DNA of 64,000 nt from Roseibacillus sp. (GTDB taxonomy: Bacteria > Verrucomicrobiota > Verrucomicrobiia > Verrucomicrobiales > Akkermansiaceae), in NCBI GenBank assembly GCA_028821775.1, contig JAPKFB010000006.1:1-64000 (forward strand), read 5' to 3'. How positions within the stretch are numbered: position 1 is the first letter of the stretch; each line of letters opens with the position of its first letter. Below the pieces are notes generated by a model, which made no database searches, was not told the origin of the DNA, and was given only the letters and a program-made list of their open reading frames with translations. Below, piece after piece: positions 33,453-43,234 of the stretch. The position numbers and the translations under genes were made by a program.

Positions 33453-34544
33453 TCAAGTCCAGATCGAATTCTTCTGGACTTCGACTTCAGGGGCCTCAAA
33501 GCGAGAGGGATCGCGGCAGTGGTGCAGCGCTTCTTCCCGGGAAATGATGTTACCTTGCATGAGTGTTTCCAGCGAATCGTCGATGGTATGCATGCCTTCC
33601 TGCCGCCCCACTTCCATGAAGCCCACCACTTGTTCGAGTTTCTTGTCCCGGACACATGCGCGCAGGGCGTAGTTCATTTTCATGACCTCGGTGGCCAGAA
33701 CGCGACCCTTGCCGTCCATGCGGGGGAGGAGGCGTTGTGATACGATGCCCTGCAGGACGTTGGCGAGCTGAGCGATGATCTGTTGTTGTTGATCGGCAGG
33801 AAAAACGTCCACGAGGCGGTCGATCGCTTGGGGCGCATCCACGGTGTGGAGGGTAGCGAGGACCAGGTGGCCGGTCTCTGCGGCGGTGAGAGCGATCCGA
33901 ATTGTTTCCAAATCACGGAGTTCGCTTACCACAATAACGTCAGGGTCCTGACGCAACGCCTGGCGGAGAGCCCGGGCAAAGCTCTTGGTGTCGCGTCCCA
34001 CTTCGCGTTGCTTGATGATGCTCGACATGTGGGGGAAGACGAATTCGATGGGATCTTCGATTGTAATCACGACTCCGGAGTGGGTCTCGGCATTGCGACG
34101 GATCATCCCGGCCAGAGTGGTGGTCTTGCCGGCCCCGGTGATTCCGGTGACCAGAATGAGGCCGCGCTTGAGTTGGCAGAACTTGTCGACGGTCGGGCTG
34201 TGGCCCAGGTCCGCGAGGTTGGGGATGTCTTCGGGGATATAGCGGAAGGCGGCTTCCATGTGCGTCTGGGTATAGTGCACATTGCCGCGGAATCGTCCCA
34301 CCCCGCTCACCGCCATGGCGTAGTCGAGTTCCCATTCCTCCTCGAGTTTGGCGCGCTGAGATTCCGAGAGGGTGCCCATGATGAGGGTTTTGCAATCCTC
34401 CGGAGTAAGGGCGAATTCCTCCAAGGGAGAGATGGTGCCGTTCAGGCGCGCAGCGGGCGGCGCGTGGGCTGCCAGGTGAAGGTCTGAGCCGCCTGCTTCG
34501 ACGGTTTCGCGGAGGTAGTCAGTGATATCTCGGACGTTGCTCAT
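33453..34544 (-). CDS. pilT: Type IV pilus retraction ATPase PilT
   Basis: 363 residues of the GspE/PilT secretion ATPase family. N-terminal PAS-like domain (DLHLAAHAPPAARLNG), Walker A GITGAGKTTTLAGMIR near residue 135, the Asp box IEDPIEFVFPH, the Walker B-like VVSELRDLETI, and the His box LATLHTVDAPQAIDRL. It hydrolyses ATP to depolymerise the pilus. Walker A reads GITGAGKT and Walker B VVSELRD where most PilT have GPTGSGKS and VGEMRD; both are conservative. The pilus structural genes are not in this window. Confidence 0.95.
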   Translation of the reverse strand: MSNVRDITDYLRETVEAGGSDLHLAAHAPPAARLNGTISPLEEFALTPEDCKTLIMGTLSESQRAKLEEEWELDYAMAVSGVGRFRGNVHYTQTHMEAAFRYIPEDIPNLADLGHSPTVDKFCQLKRGLILVTGITGAGKTTTLAGMIRRNAETHSGVVITIEDPIEFVFPHMSSIIKQREVGRDTKSFARALRQALRQDPDVIVVSELRDLETIRIALTAAETGHLVLATLHTVDAPQAIDRLVDVFPADQQQQIIAQLANVLQGIVSQRLLPRMDGKGRVLATEVMKMNYALRACVRDKKLEQVVGFMEVGRQEGMHTIDDSLETLMQGNIISREEALHHCRDPSRFEAPEVEVQKNSIWT

Positions 34545-34598
34545 AGGAATCTGAAGGGTGGCATTCTAGAAAAAGGAGCGCGAACCGCGACGAAAATT

Positions 34599-35078
34599 TT
34601 AGGAGCGGACCGATGGAGTGAGGAGGCTCCGCACCTTGGACAATTCCTCCGGTGGGAATTTGTAGTCGTTTAGGCGGGTGAGCAGCCGTTCCAGATGGTC
34701 ATGCAAGGGGGCGAACTCGCTTTCATGGCCATGCTGGGCGGCCATGAATCCGAGGATTTGGGCACCACGAAGACAGAGGAGGCGCGCTTCATGGTGACGA
34801 CCGGAGAGGAGGCTCACGTCCGCCGCTTCACAGAGCCACGCGCCGCAGGAAAGGAGCTGAGGGAGCTTGGCGGTGCCCGGATGGTAGAAGAGCGCGACCA
34901 GTTTCTGGGATTCGGTATCGAGGAGGGTCTGCAGGGGCAGGCCGGTCAGGATCTCGCAGTTCTCTTCGAGGAAGTCCTGAAGGTCCTCCACCAGATCGCC
35001 TTTTTTGAGTCCGGCGGCTCGGAGGCAGAACTCCACCGTGCGTTCGATTTCTCGGAGGACGTAGTCTTGGCGAAGCAT
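34599..35078 (-). CDS. Hypothetical protein (DUF6483-like)
   Basis: 159 residues, helical, no signal. The start MLRQDYVLREIERTVEFCLR resembles small proteins of the DUF6483 type, in which a short N-terminal helix pair precedes TPR-like helices. Upstream of pilT by 54 bp, same strand. Its role is unknown; co-transcription with pilT is likely from spacing. Confidence 0.6.
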   Translation of the reverse strand: MLRQDYVLREIERTVEFCLRAAGLKKGDLVEDLQDFLEENCEILTGLPLQTLLDTESQKLVALFYHPGTAKLPQLLSCGAWLCEAADVSLLSGRHHEARLLCLRGAQILGFMAAQHGHESEFAPLHDHLERLLTRLNDYKFPPEELSKVRSLLTPSVRS

Positions 35079-35153
35079 GAGGAAGGAGGAGGGCGCGAAC
35101 GAAGATAGGGGACGAGGAGGGTATGGGTGAAGGATAAGTTTCTCGTGGCCACC

Positions 35154-37145
35154 TTACTCGTCCTTCTTCGAATCCTCAGGGTCTTCCTCGTCGCATCCGA
35201 TCTCCCCTTCGGTTGGGATGGATGGTTTTGGCTCCGCGGCGGTGCCAAGAGCAGCCCCCTCCTCGGCGTTCGGGTCCTCACGAGTTTCCGCCACCCTGAC
35301 TGGTTCCTTGTCGGCCTGATCTTCGGGGTGGGCAGCGGGAGTCGAGTTCTTCGCTGCGGGTGATCTTGTTCCGCGGACGCTGAGGGAAATGAGAACGACG
35401 GCGGTTGCCCAGATAGCGAGGACGAGGAAGGTCCCGATATTGAAGATGCTATGGTGCGAGTGCCAGGAGACGATGGCATAGCCCAGGCTGCCCGCAAAAA
35501 GGGCATAGTAGAGAAAGGCGTAAATGGTTTTGCGAATGACCAGTCCTTCCTTGCCCACCAGTCCGGCTACCGCCGAGGCCGCGACGACATTGTGAACGCA
35601 GATCATGTTCCCGGCCGCTCCGCCGACGGCCTGCAGGGCCACGATCCAGCTCGGATCCGCTCCGATCTGTTTGCCGGTCTCGAACTGAAAGAGGGAAAGC
35701 ATCATGTTGCTCATCGTGTTGGACCCCGCCACGAAGGCGCCAAGGCCCCCGATAAAAGTGGCGAGGATCGGCCACGCGCCCCCCGCGAGGGCCGCTACGC
35801 CGGTTGCGAGTGCTTCGGGCATTTTGTCATATCCTGCCAGTCCGTGGTCGGAATTGATGAACACTTGGACCATCGGGACGGTGAAGACGAGCGCGACGGA
35901 GGCGGCGGCCGTGGTCTTGAAGGAGGATTGCCACGCCGTCTTGAACTGACGCCATTGCATGCGATGAAGAAAGAAGGTGATGATCGCAACGGTGATGAAG
36001 ACGGCACCCGGGAGGTAGAGAAATTGGAAGGTTTTGGGCGCGAGGGTGTCTTCAATGGGCGTGTGCACGGTCACGTTCCAGCCCTTGAGCCACTGAGTGA
36101 GGGGCGCGATGACGTTGATCAGAACGAGGAAGAACCCCACGAGGAGATAGGGGAACCAGGCGTTGAGCATCCCAATTTTCCGGGTACCCTGTTCGTCGGA
36201 AAGTTGGAGATCGCCCATCCAGTCCGGACTCCACTCGCTCCGATCGGCGAAGTCCCAAGTATCTGCCACCTGAGGCATGAAGAGCCCCTTCTTGGCCGCG
36301 CTAACCACGATGAGGAGTCCCACCAAGCCGCCAACCAAGGAAGGGAATTCCGGGCCCAGGAGCCAAGCAACCAGCCAGTAGGGGACGATCATGGCCAGGG
36401 CTGCGAAGAGGGCAAACTTCCAAATGCGTAGCCCTTCCAGGAAGCTTTTGTTGGAGCCATAAAATCGGGTCAGGAGGCCGCAGAGAATGAGTGGGACAAG
36501 GATCCCGGTGAAGGCGTGGAGGGTCGCTACTTTCAATCCGATGGAGGAGAGGAAGTCGGTCCACGCAGGGGAGTCATAGTTTTCCGCGCCTGCGTAAGTC
36601 AGGACTTCGTGGGAGGTGTCGGAGGCGAGACCGTTGCTTACGCCAACTTTGATGGGGGTCCCCACCGCGCCGAAGGAAACGGCGGTACTTTGTATGATCA
36701 TGCCGGCGAGCACCGCCGCCATCGCAGGGAAGCCGAGACCGACCAGGAGCGGCACCGCGACAGTGGCCGGGGCGCCGAAGCCAGCCGAGCCCTCAATGAA
36801 GGATCCAAAGAGCCAGGCAATGATGATGACCTGCACGCGGCGATCAGGAGATATCTCGGTAAAACCACGGCGGATCACCCGCAAGGCCCCGCTGTTCTGC
36901 AGGGTGTTGAGGAGGAGGATCGCGCCGAAAATGATGTAGAGGAGGTTGAGGGTGACCACCAGCCCGTTGATCGAGGCGGCGGCCACCTGGGTGCCTGGAA
37001 CGCGCCAGATGAAGAGGGCAAGGACGACCGCGATCACGTAACAGATCGGCATGGCCCGACTGGCCGGCCATCGGAGACCGACCAGGAGAACGGCGACGGT
37101 GAGGATCGGCAGGAAGGCAAGGAGCGCGAGGAAACCGTCGGGCAT
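35154..37145 (-). CDS. lctP: L-lactate permease (LctP family)
   Basis: 663 residues from ATG 37145; a TTG 10 codons upstream is less likely. About 13-14 membrane helices and the family stretches [17 protein letters not shown] near residue 110, [15 protein letters not shown] near 150 and [19 protein letters not shown] near 475. Lactate:proton symport (also glycolate). The last 75 residues are hydrophilic and acidic, longer than in most relatives. It is not next to a lactate dehydrogenase here. Confidence 0.93.
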   Translation of the reverse strand: MPDGFLALLAFLPILTVAVLLVGLRWPASRAMPICYVIAVVLALFIWRVPGTQVAAASINGLVVTLNLLYIIFGAILLLNTLQNSGALRVIRRGFTEISPDRRVQVIIIAWLFGSFIEGSAGFGAPATVAVPLLVGLGFPAMAAVLAGMIIQSTAVSFGAVGTPIKVGVSNGLASDTSHEVLTYAGAENYDSPAWTDFLSSIGLKVATLHAFTGILVPLILCGLLTRFYGSNKSFLEGLRIWKFALFAALAMIVPYWLVAWLLGPEFPSLVGGLVGLLIVVSAAKKGLFMPQVADTWDFADRSEWSPDWMGDLQLSDEQGTRKIGMLNAWFPYLLVGFFLVLINVIAPLTQWLKGWNVTVHTPIEDTLAPKTFQFLYLPGAVFITVAIITFFLHRMQWRQFKTAWQSSFKTTAAASVALVFTVPMVQVFINSDHGLAGYDKMPEALATGVAALAGGAWPILATFIGGLGAFVAGSNTMSNMMLSLFQFETGKQIGADPSWIVALQAVGGAAGNMICVHNVVAASAVAGLVGKEGLVIRKTIYAFLYYALFAGSLGYAIVSWHSHHSIFNIGTFLVLAIWATAVVLISLSVRGTRSPAAKNSTPAAHPEDQADKEPVRVAETREDPNAEEGAALGTAAEPKPSIPTEGEIGCDEEDPEDSKKDE

Positions 37146-37241
37146 GGTCTGACAGAGGAATGAAATCACGGGCAAGGCGTCAAGGATTCGCGACCCGGTC
37201 CTGATTGGTGCAGAGAGCAGGACGCTGCTAAGTTCATCCCC

Positions 37242-37627
37242 ATCTCTAGGTCAACAGTTCTTCTTGTGGCGAGCACCCTGTCATTGATGGTGTTCTGCCG
37301 GGCCGATGAATGGGAGCTCCGATCAGAGGAGGCCGGGGAGGGGGGGCGGAGCGCAAGCAATCACTCGCGAAACTTGAGCGATGCGAAAGCGAAATTCTTC
37401 GCAGTCGGGAGAAGATCGGAGAGAGGAAGCGTAAGCTGGATGAGGCGATGAGGGCGCGGGAAAGGGAGAAGAAAGAGGCCGCACGGTTTGAAAACATGGT
37501 GCTCGAGATGCCGAAGAACCACAAGAAGATCGCATACCCCGAGCCCATCGAAGATCTCTGGGATGGATTGACGGTTGAGAACGGAGATCTGCGGGTGCAG
37601 CGTGAGAGGGTGAAAGAGCGTCCTTGA
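37242..37627 (+). pseudogene. Small secreted coiled-coil protein with a frameshift in a G7 run
   Basis: Two overlapping frames make one sensible protein. Upstream of the G7 run at 37340-37346 one frame reads as a signal peptide (STVLLVASTLSLMVFCRA then DEWELRSEE); after the run the next frame gives a charged coiled coil (LAKLERCESEILRSREKIGE) and a C-terminal part ending at 37627. One extra G would join them into about 125 residues. The start is also unclear: no ATG precedes the signal-like segment (the ATC at 37242 or GTG at 37266 are options). May be a sequencing error, a phase-variable gene or true decay. Confidence 0.5.
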
Positions 37628-37660
37628 GCTCAGGATGGGGCCTTCAAACTGCCGCCAGAA

Positions 37661-39136
37661 CTATTTGCGGGTTGGCGTCTTCTTCGCCTTGGGGAACTTC
37701 GGGGCGCCGCCGAGGTACTTGGGTTGATCGAAGGTCTTGGCTCCCTTGCCTGCGATGCGGGGGTCTTGCGTCGCCTTGAGAACTCCGTGAAGCTTCCAGC
37801 GGAGCTCCTTGAGGACTGCCTCATACTCCGTGCTGTCGGCAATGTTATGCAGTTGGGCAGGGTCCTTTTTGAGATCGTAAAGCTCGTAGGCGGGGCGCTT
37901 GGAAAAAGAGAGATCGTACTTGCGGCGGTGCTCGTCGTCCTTGTCCTTGTGGTTGACCATGTAGGTCTTGGTGGGGCCGTTGTCACAGTCGGCGAGCCAG
38001 GCGCCCCGAATGGTGGCCTTTTCGTGATGGGGAGTGCCGGCTGGCCAGCGGTCGGGACGGAAATTTTCGATGAAGAGGTGCTGGTGGGTGCGGATCGCGC
38101 GCATGGGTGTGCCACCGGTGTCGGGAGCTTCTTGCGCGAGGACGTGGCGCTCTTTGCCGGTGATGACATGATTGCGAATCTTGGGTTCGATCCGTCCATT
38201 GGCTGAACTCTGGAGGATGGGCATCAGGCTGCGGCCGGTCATTGCTGCGAGCGGCTTGAGTCCTGCTGCCTCCAGAAAGGTGGGGGCGAGATCGGTGGTG
38301 CTTACGAAATCGTTGATGACGCGACCCTTCTTGATGACCTTGGGCCATTGGATCGCGAGAGGGACGCGCGCACCGGAGTCGTAGAGATTCGATTTGCAGC
38401 GGGGAAAGGGCATGCCGTGATCGCCGGTGACAACCACGAGGGTGTTCTCGAGGGCGCCGAGCTCCTTGAGTTTGTTGAGGAACTGCCCGAGTTCGCGATC
38501 GAAGCGTTGCACTTCGAAGTAGTAGTCCGCGACGTCGCCGCGAATTTCAGGACTATCGGGATAGTGTTCGAAGAGCTTGATCTTGCTGAGATCCATCCCG
38601 CTCTTTTCGCCTGAGTTCAGTTTGTACCCGCGGTGGGGGTCGTTGGCGCCGAACCAGAAACAGAAAGGCTTCTTGGCGTTCTGATCCTTCCAGGTGGCGA
38701 GAAAGTGATCGGGATTCTTGAAACGTTTGCCGGACGGGTAGCGTTTCCAATTCGAGGCGTTGCCGGGTCCCCATGACTTGCGCCAACTTCCGGTGAAGTA
38801 GCCCTGGTCTTCGAGGAGGTGAGGGTAGGTTTGATGCTGGGTGTCGAGCACGCTCCAAAGGTTGCCGCCCCCGCCAAGGCGCCAGTGGTACTGTCCGGTC
38901 AGGATCGCGTTGCGGGAGGGAGTGCAGGACGGCGAGGAGATGTAGGCGTGATGAAAGAGGATTCCGTTCTTCGCGATACGATCGAAGGTGGGCGTCTGGC
39001 AAACATCGTCATTCTGGTAGATGCTCGCATGGGGCCAACCCCAGTCGTCGGCGATGGCGAAGACGATATTGGGGCGCTCTGCGGCGTGCAAAACGGTCCC
39101 TAGGAAGAGGAAGAGAAGGGAGAAGCGGGCGATCAT
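37661..39136 (-). CDS. Secreted sulfatase (formylglycine type)
   Basis: 491 residues with a signal peptide (FSLLFLFLGTVLHAAE). Sulfatase core: NIVFAIADDWGWP (metal Asp pair), the formylglycine motif SCTPSRNAILTGQ near residue 70 (C-T-P-S-R), and VVVTGDHGMPFPR. Layout and size are those of heparan/N-sulfoglucosamine sulfohydrolase-like members of family S1, so it probably removes sulfate from algal or animal polysaccharides. A Cys-type motif needs a maturing enzyme encoded elsewhere. Confidence 0.93.
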   Translation of the reverse strand: MIARFSLLFLFLGTVLHAAERPNIVFAIADDWGWPHASIYQNDDVCQTPTFDRIAKNGILFHHAYISSPSCTPSRNAILTGQYHWRLGGGGNLWSVLDTQHQTYPHLLEDQGYFTGSWRKSWGPGNASNWKRYPSGKRFKNPDHFLATWKDQNAKKPFCFWFGANDPHRGYKLNSGEKSGMDLSKIKLFEHYPDSPEIRGDVADYYFEVQRFDRELGQFLNKLKELGALENTLVVVTGDHGMPFPRCKSNLYDSGARVPLAIQWPKVIKKGRVINDFVSTTDLAPTFLEAAGLKPLAAMTGRSLMPILQSSANGRIEPKIRNHVITGKERHVLAQEAPDTGGTPMRAIRTHQHLFIENFRPDRWPAGTPHHEKATIRGAWLADCDNGPTKTYMVNHKDKDDEHRRKYDLSFSKRPAYELYDLKKDPAQLHNIADSTEYEAVLKELRWKLHGVLKATQDPRIAGKGAKTFDQPKYLGGAPKFPKAKKTPTRK

Positions 39137-39236
39137 GGAAGAACTCTAGTTGGGATCTGGAGGGTGGGAATCAGAATCACGGTAAGGGGCGGGGAGGAAT
39201 TTCTTGAAATGACGGCCCACTCTGTCCCGTTCAGCG

Positions 39237-40151
39237 ATGATGCAACTGCAAATGCCCTTTCTCATCTCCCTATCGTATCTTCTCTGCGGAGGAGTTCTCG
39301 CCGATGAGAAGTCGACGGTGGTCGGTCCCCAGAAGGGCAGCCTGGTCATCATGGGCGGGGGCGGAAAGACCACCGCGCAGGTCTTCGGGAAGTTCATCGA
39401 ATTGGCGGGCGGGAAGAAGGCGCACATCGTGATCGTGCCCACCGCCTCTTCCAGCAATCCGAATCACAACTATGAGCGCTCCTGGTCGGCCAAGTTGGCG
39501 AAGGAGAAATTTGGAGTGGCGGAAGTGACCATCCTCCACACCCACGACCGGGAGGAGGCGGACACGGAGGCTTTTGTGAAACCGATCACGACCGCGACCG
39601 GGATCTGGTTTGGTGGGGGCCGCCAGTGGCGTCTGACCAAAGCCTACGGCGCTACTCGGAGTGAGACGGAATTTCACAAGGTGCTCGAGCGGGGCGGGGC
39701 GATTGGAGGTTCTTCGGCGGGGGCTACGATCCAGGGTTCCTTCCTGGCCCGAGGGGACACGAGCGGAAACACCATCATGGTTGGAGACGTGCAGCGCGGA
39801 TTCGGGTTCATGCGGGACACCGCGATCGATCAGCACCTGATCGCCCGCGGACGGGAGAAGGACCTCCTCCGGGTCTTGGAGGATCCCAAGAAGAAGATGA
39901 ACAAGGAGTTCGATCGGGCCGCGATGCTGGGGATTGGAATTGATGAGGACGTTGCCATCGTGGTGAAGGGGGATCGCTTCGAGGTGATTGGGAAAGAGGG
40001 TGGAGCGGTCCTGGTCTATGATCCTCGCAAATGGAAGAATGATACTCCCGATGAGAAGAAGTGGGTGACGGTGCGGGAGGGTGGGAGCTACGATTTGAAG
40101 ATGCGCGAGGTCATCAGGGAAAGGGCCGCGCCTTCTCCGCAAGAGGAGTAA
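39237..40151 (+). CDS. Cyanophycinase-like peptidase (family S51)
   Basis: 304 residues with signal peptide (FLISLSYLLCGGVLAD). Contains LVIMGGGGKTTAQVF, the GIWFGGGRQWRL segment and the nucleophile elbow GAIGGSSAGATIQG with Ser near residue 160, then GFGFMRDTAIDQHLIARGR, all typical of cyanophycinase. It probably cleaves beta-Asp-Arg (cyanophycin) or other isoaspartyl peptides outside the cytoplasm. It is divergent from the first sulfatase with 100 bp between. Confidence 0.9.
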   Translation: MMQLQMPFLISLSYLLCGGVLADEKSTVVGPQKGSLVIMGGGGKTTAQVFGKFIELAGGKKAHIVIVPTASSSNPNHNYERSWSAKLAKEKFGVAEVTILHTHDREEADTEAFVKPITTATGIWFGGGRQWRLTKAYGATRSETEFHKVLERGGAIGGSSAGATIQGSFLARGDTSGNTIMVGDVQRGFGFMRDTAIDQHLIARGREKDLLRVLEDPKKKMNKEFDRAAMLGIGIDEDVAIVVKGDRFEVIGKEGGAVLVYDPRKWKNDTPDEKKWVTVREGGSYDLKMREVIRERAAPSPQEE

Positions 40152-40374
40152 AAACATCCCTCATCGGCCTTGTTCTCTTGGGTTTGTGCGTGGGGATGCC
40201 TTTTCGCCTTGGAGGTAACAATGCGAAGGACGAATCGGCCACCGGGGTTCTGTTCAACTTGTTCGTGGAGGGGAACTACATCCTCCAATTGAACGGGTCC
40301 AGGGTCATCCTTGGCTCTCAATGCGGCACTCCGATCTTGCGGATTCCTGCGCGGAAGCGATGGTGTGTGGAGAG

Positions 40375-41859
40375 ATGAAGAGCTTCAGGGATCGACGACA
40401 TTTTCTACAAACGGGAACGGCCGCCGGGGCGCTTGGACTCTTTGCCAAGGTGCCGGCAGTGAGCGCAGAGGAGAGCAAGGTGGATACCGAGTTCGTGAGC
40501 TTTCGTCCGGAGATCGAACCGCTCGTCAGGCTTCTCGAGGAAACCTCACGGGAGCGAGTGCTTGAGGAGGTGGGGGCCCGAATCAAGAAGGGGACGACTT
40601 ATCGCGAAGTGCTGAGTGCGCTTTTGCTGGCAGGGGTGCGCAATATTCAGCCCCGCCCGGTGGGGTTTAAATTCCATGCCGTGCTGGTGGTGAACTCGGC
40701 CCATCTAGCCGCTCAGAACTCGCCGGATTCTGATCGCTGGCTGCCAATCTTCTGGGCCCTTGATCAGTTCAAGTCGTCGCAGGCTCGCGATGTGAAGGAA
40801 GGCAACTGGACCATGGCGCCGGTTGATGAAACGGCGGTGCCTCCCGCGGAGAAGGCGCGTGCGATGTTTGAGGAAGCCATGAATGGCTGGGATGTGGCAA
40901 AGTCTGATGCGGCCGCCGCTGGTTTGGCGCGGACCGGGGGCGCGCAGGAGTTGTTTGATATCTTTGCCCGTTACGGAGTCCGGGACTTCCGCGACATCGG
41001 GCACAAGGCGATCTATGTTTCGAACAGCTGGCGGACCTTGCAAACCATCGGCTGGAAGCACGCCGAGCCGGTTCTGCGGTCGCTGACCTATGCCTTGTTG
41101 GAACACGGAGGGGAGAATCCCTCTCAGAGTGATCAGGAGGCCGATCGGCCGGGACGGAACAATGCGGAACTGGTGAAGACAATTCGGAACGGTTGGCAAC
41201 ATGGGGAGGCGAAGGTGGGCGCGAGCACTGATCTCCTGGTGCTGCTGCGGGAGGGGAGTTGGCAGGATGCCAGCAAGATGGTGGTCGCGATGCTGAACAA
41301 GAGGATCGCACCGCAATCAATCTGGGACGCCCTCTTTCAGCATTCGGCTGAGATGCTGATGCGGAGACCGGGGATTGTTCCGCTGCATGCCTGCACCTCC
41401 ACCAACGCGATGCATTACGCCTATCAACACAGCTTTAATGATGAGACCCGACGATTTCTTCTGCTCCAGAATGCGGCCTTCCTGACCATGTTCCGTGACC
41501 GTGGAGGCGTGAAGGAGGGGATCGCCATTGATCAGTTTGAGGCGGCACCGGGGGCGCCCAATCTCGAGGAGATCTTTGCGGAAGTGAGTGGAAACAAGGT
41601 GAAGGCGGCCCAGAAGGCTCTCGCCCATCTCAGGGCGGCGAAGGATCCCAAGCCCTTCATCGATGCGGCCCAGCGACTCATCTACCTGAAGGGAACTGGT
41701 TCGCACGATTACAAGTTCAGCTCGGCCGTGCTCGAGGATTATTATCATCTTTCCCCTGCCAATCGGGATCGTTTCCTCGCTGCGAGCACCTCGTGGCTGC
41801 AGGGATCGAAGAAGGATGACAGCAAGCTGGTGGCGCGCACCCGGGCGGCGATGGGGTGA
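40375..41859 (+). CDS. Tat-exported protein of unknown function
   Basis: 494 residues from ATG 40375 behind GGAGAG. The N-terminus RDRRHFLQTGTAAGALGLFA is a twin-arginine signal. The mature part is mainly helical (RARAMFEEAMNGWDVAKSD, PGIVPLHACTSTNAMHYAYQ) with conserved-looking His/Cys residues that suggest a bound metal or cofactor, in line with Tat export of a folded protein. I recognise no enzyme family. It ends one base from the convergent second sulfatase. Confidence 0.8.
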   Translation: MKSFRDRRHFLQTGTAAGALGLFAKVPAVSAEESKVDTEFVSFRPEIEPLVRLLEETSRERVLEEVGARIKKGTTYREVLSALLLAGVRNIQPRPVGFKFHAVLVVNSAHLAAQNSPDSDRWLPIFWALDQFKSSQARDVKEGNWTMAPVDETAVPPAEKARAMFEEAMNGWDVAKSDAAAAGLARTGGAQELFDIFARYGVRDFRDIGHKAIYVSNSWRTLQTIGWKHAEPVLRSLTYALLEHGGENPSQSDQEADRPGRNNAELVKTIRNGWQHGEAKVGASTDLLVLLREGSWQDASKMVVAMLNKRIAPQSIWDALFQHSAEMLMRRPGIVPLHACTSTNAMHYAYQHSFNDETRRFLLLQNAAFLTMFRDRGGVKEGIAIDQFEAAPGAPNLEEIFAEVSGNKVKAAQKALAHLRAAKDPKPFIDAAQRLIYLKGTGSHDYKFSSAVLEDYYHLSPANRDRFLAASTSWLQGSKKDDSKLVARTRAAMG

Positions 41860-41860
41860 G

Positions 41861-43234
41861 CTAATTTCGGACCGGATTCCCGAAGGCGTCCACCTCGTGG
41901 AGGGCGGAGGGAGAGACGGGCGGTTGCATGCAGTGGGCGATGGCAGCTTGGAGCTTATTGCGTGCGGCCTGCTGCTCCCTGGACAGGCTTTCCAGATCGA
42001 GGCGCTCCTCGGTGAAGCCTTCTCCTGCGATGTGGAAAAAGCGTCCGTCGGAAAACAGCTTGTAGTGGTGGTCGAGGGAAAAGATGTGGCGCCGGAAACT
42101 GTCCTTGTCCCATCCGGGGCGGGGGTCGTACCAAAAGAAGGCCCACTTGCGGGGTTGGCCGGGGTGGCCGAATAGCCTTGGTGCGAAGCTCACTCCATCG
42201 GTGGCCCACGAAGCGGGAAGTTCCTCTCCGGTGAGATCGCTGAGGGTGGAAAGAAAGTCGGAAGCGTCGATGAGATCGCAGTTCGTTCCCGGGGTGATCC
42301 TGGTCGGCCAGTTCGCGATCAGGGGAACGCGAATGCCATTCTGGGTGACCTGGTTTTTCCCCCCCTTGATTCGTTTTTGGCGGAAGGATGACGTGATGCG
42401 GCGGTCGGTTCCATTGTCCGAGTAGAAGAGAATGAGGGTGTCCTTGCGCAGGTCGAGAGCTTCAATTCTTGCCACGAGATTGCCGACTGTGGTGTCCAGG
42501 TACTCGACCATGTCCTTGAAATGCCTGGGGTCCTTGTTCAGTCGGAGGCTGGGATCCTTCCAGTCGTCGGAGTTGGGCGCGGGGACCATGGGCCAGTGGG
42601 GAAGGGCCATTGGGTAGTAGACGAAGATGCGCTCCCGGCGATGGCGCTTCATGAAGTCGGCAATGAAGTCGACCGTGAGATCCTCGCCGTATTTGCCCTC
42701 GGCGGTGACAAGTTTTCCGTTGCGCAGGTAAGTCGGATTGGCATAGCGCGATCCCTTGTCCTCGGTTTCCTCGGCGTGGTAGAGCGAGTATTCGTGGAAG
42801 CCGGCGTTTTTTGGGTGGGTGCCGGATCCACGGCGCTGTGTTGCGCCGGGAAAGTCGGGCGGATCATAGGAGGTCAGTTGCCACTTGCCTGCGAGACAGG
42901 TTTGATAGCCGGCGCCCGACATCAAATGGCCGATGGTCTTCTCGCCCTTGGGAAGAATGCCGAATGCGCTCCAATTCCGGTGATTGTATTTGCCCGTCAT
43001 GATCTGGAGACGGGTGGGCGTGCACAGTGGTTGCGAGTAGGCGTGGGTGAAACGAAGGCCCGTGGCGGCCAGACGGTCGAGATGAGGAGTGCGGTAGTCT
43101 TCGCCGCCGTAGCAACCGAGGCCCTCGATACCGAGGTCGTCTGCCATGATGAGGACGATGTTGCGGGGAATCTCCACTGCGCCGGGAGCGAGGGGCAGGC
43201 AGAGCGCGAGAGTAAGGACGGTGCGCAGAATCAT
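41861..43234 (-). CDS. Secreted arylsulfatase-like sulfatase
   Basis: 457 residues. Signal peptide ILRTVLTLALCLPLAPGAVE; NIVLIMADDLGIEGLGCYGG with metal Asp pair; formylglycine motif PLCTPTRLQIMTGKYN near residue 70 (C-T-P-T-R); LILFYSDNGTDRR as the second metal site (DNG). Together with the other sulfatase it indicates degradation of sulfated polysaccharides. Its ATG overlaps the TAA of the small secreted gene upstream (TAATG), so the two are translated together. Confidence 0.93.
   Translation of the reverse strand: MILRTVLTLALCLPLAPGAVEIPRNIVLIMADDLGIEGLGCYGGEDYRTPHLDRLAATGLRFTHAYSQPLCTPTRLQIMTGKYNHRNWSAFGILPKGEKTIGHLMSGAGYQTCLAGKWQLTSYDPPDFPGATQRRGSGTHPKNAGFHEYSLYHAEETEDKGSRYANPTYLRNGKLVTAEGKYGEDLTVDFIADFMKRHRRERIFVYYPMALPHWPMVPAPNSDDWKDPSLRLNKDPRHFKDMVEYLDTTVGNLVARIEALDLRKDTLILFYSDNGTDRRITSSFRQKRIKGGKNQVTQNGIRVPLIANWPTRITPGTNCDLIDASDFLSTLSDLTGEELPASWATDGVSFAPRLFGHPGQPRKWAFFWYDPRPGWDKDSFRRHIFSLDHHYKLFSDGRFFHIAGEGFTEERLDLESLSREQQAARNKLQAAIAHCMQPPVSPSALHEVDAFGNPVRN

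Noticed and set aside
35451..37163. Long plus-strand frames opposite the lactate permease
   Set aside because: They are shadows of a gene with about 13 membrane helices and clear family motifs.
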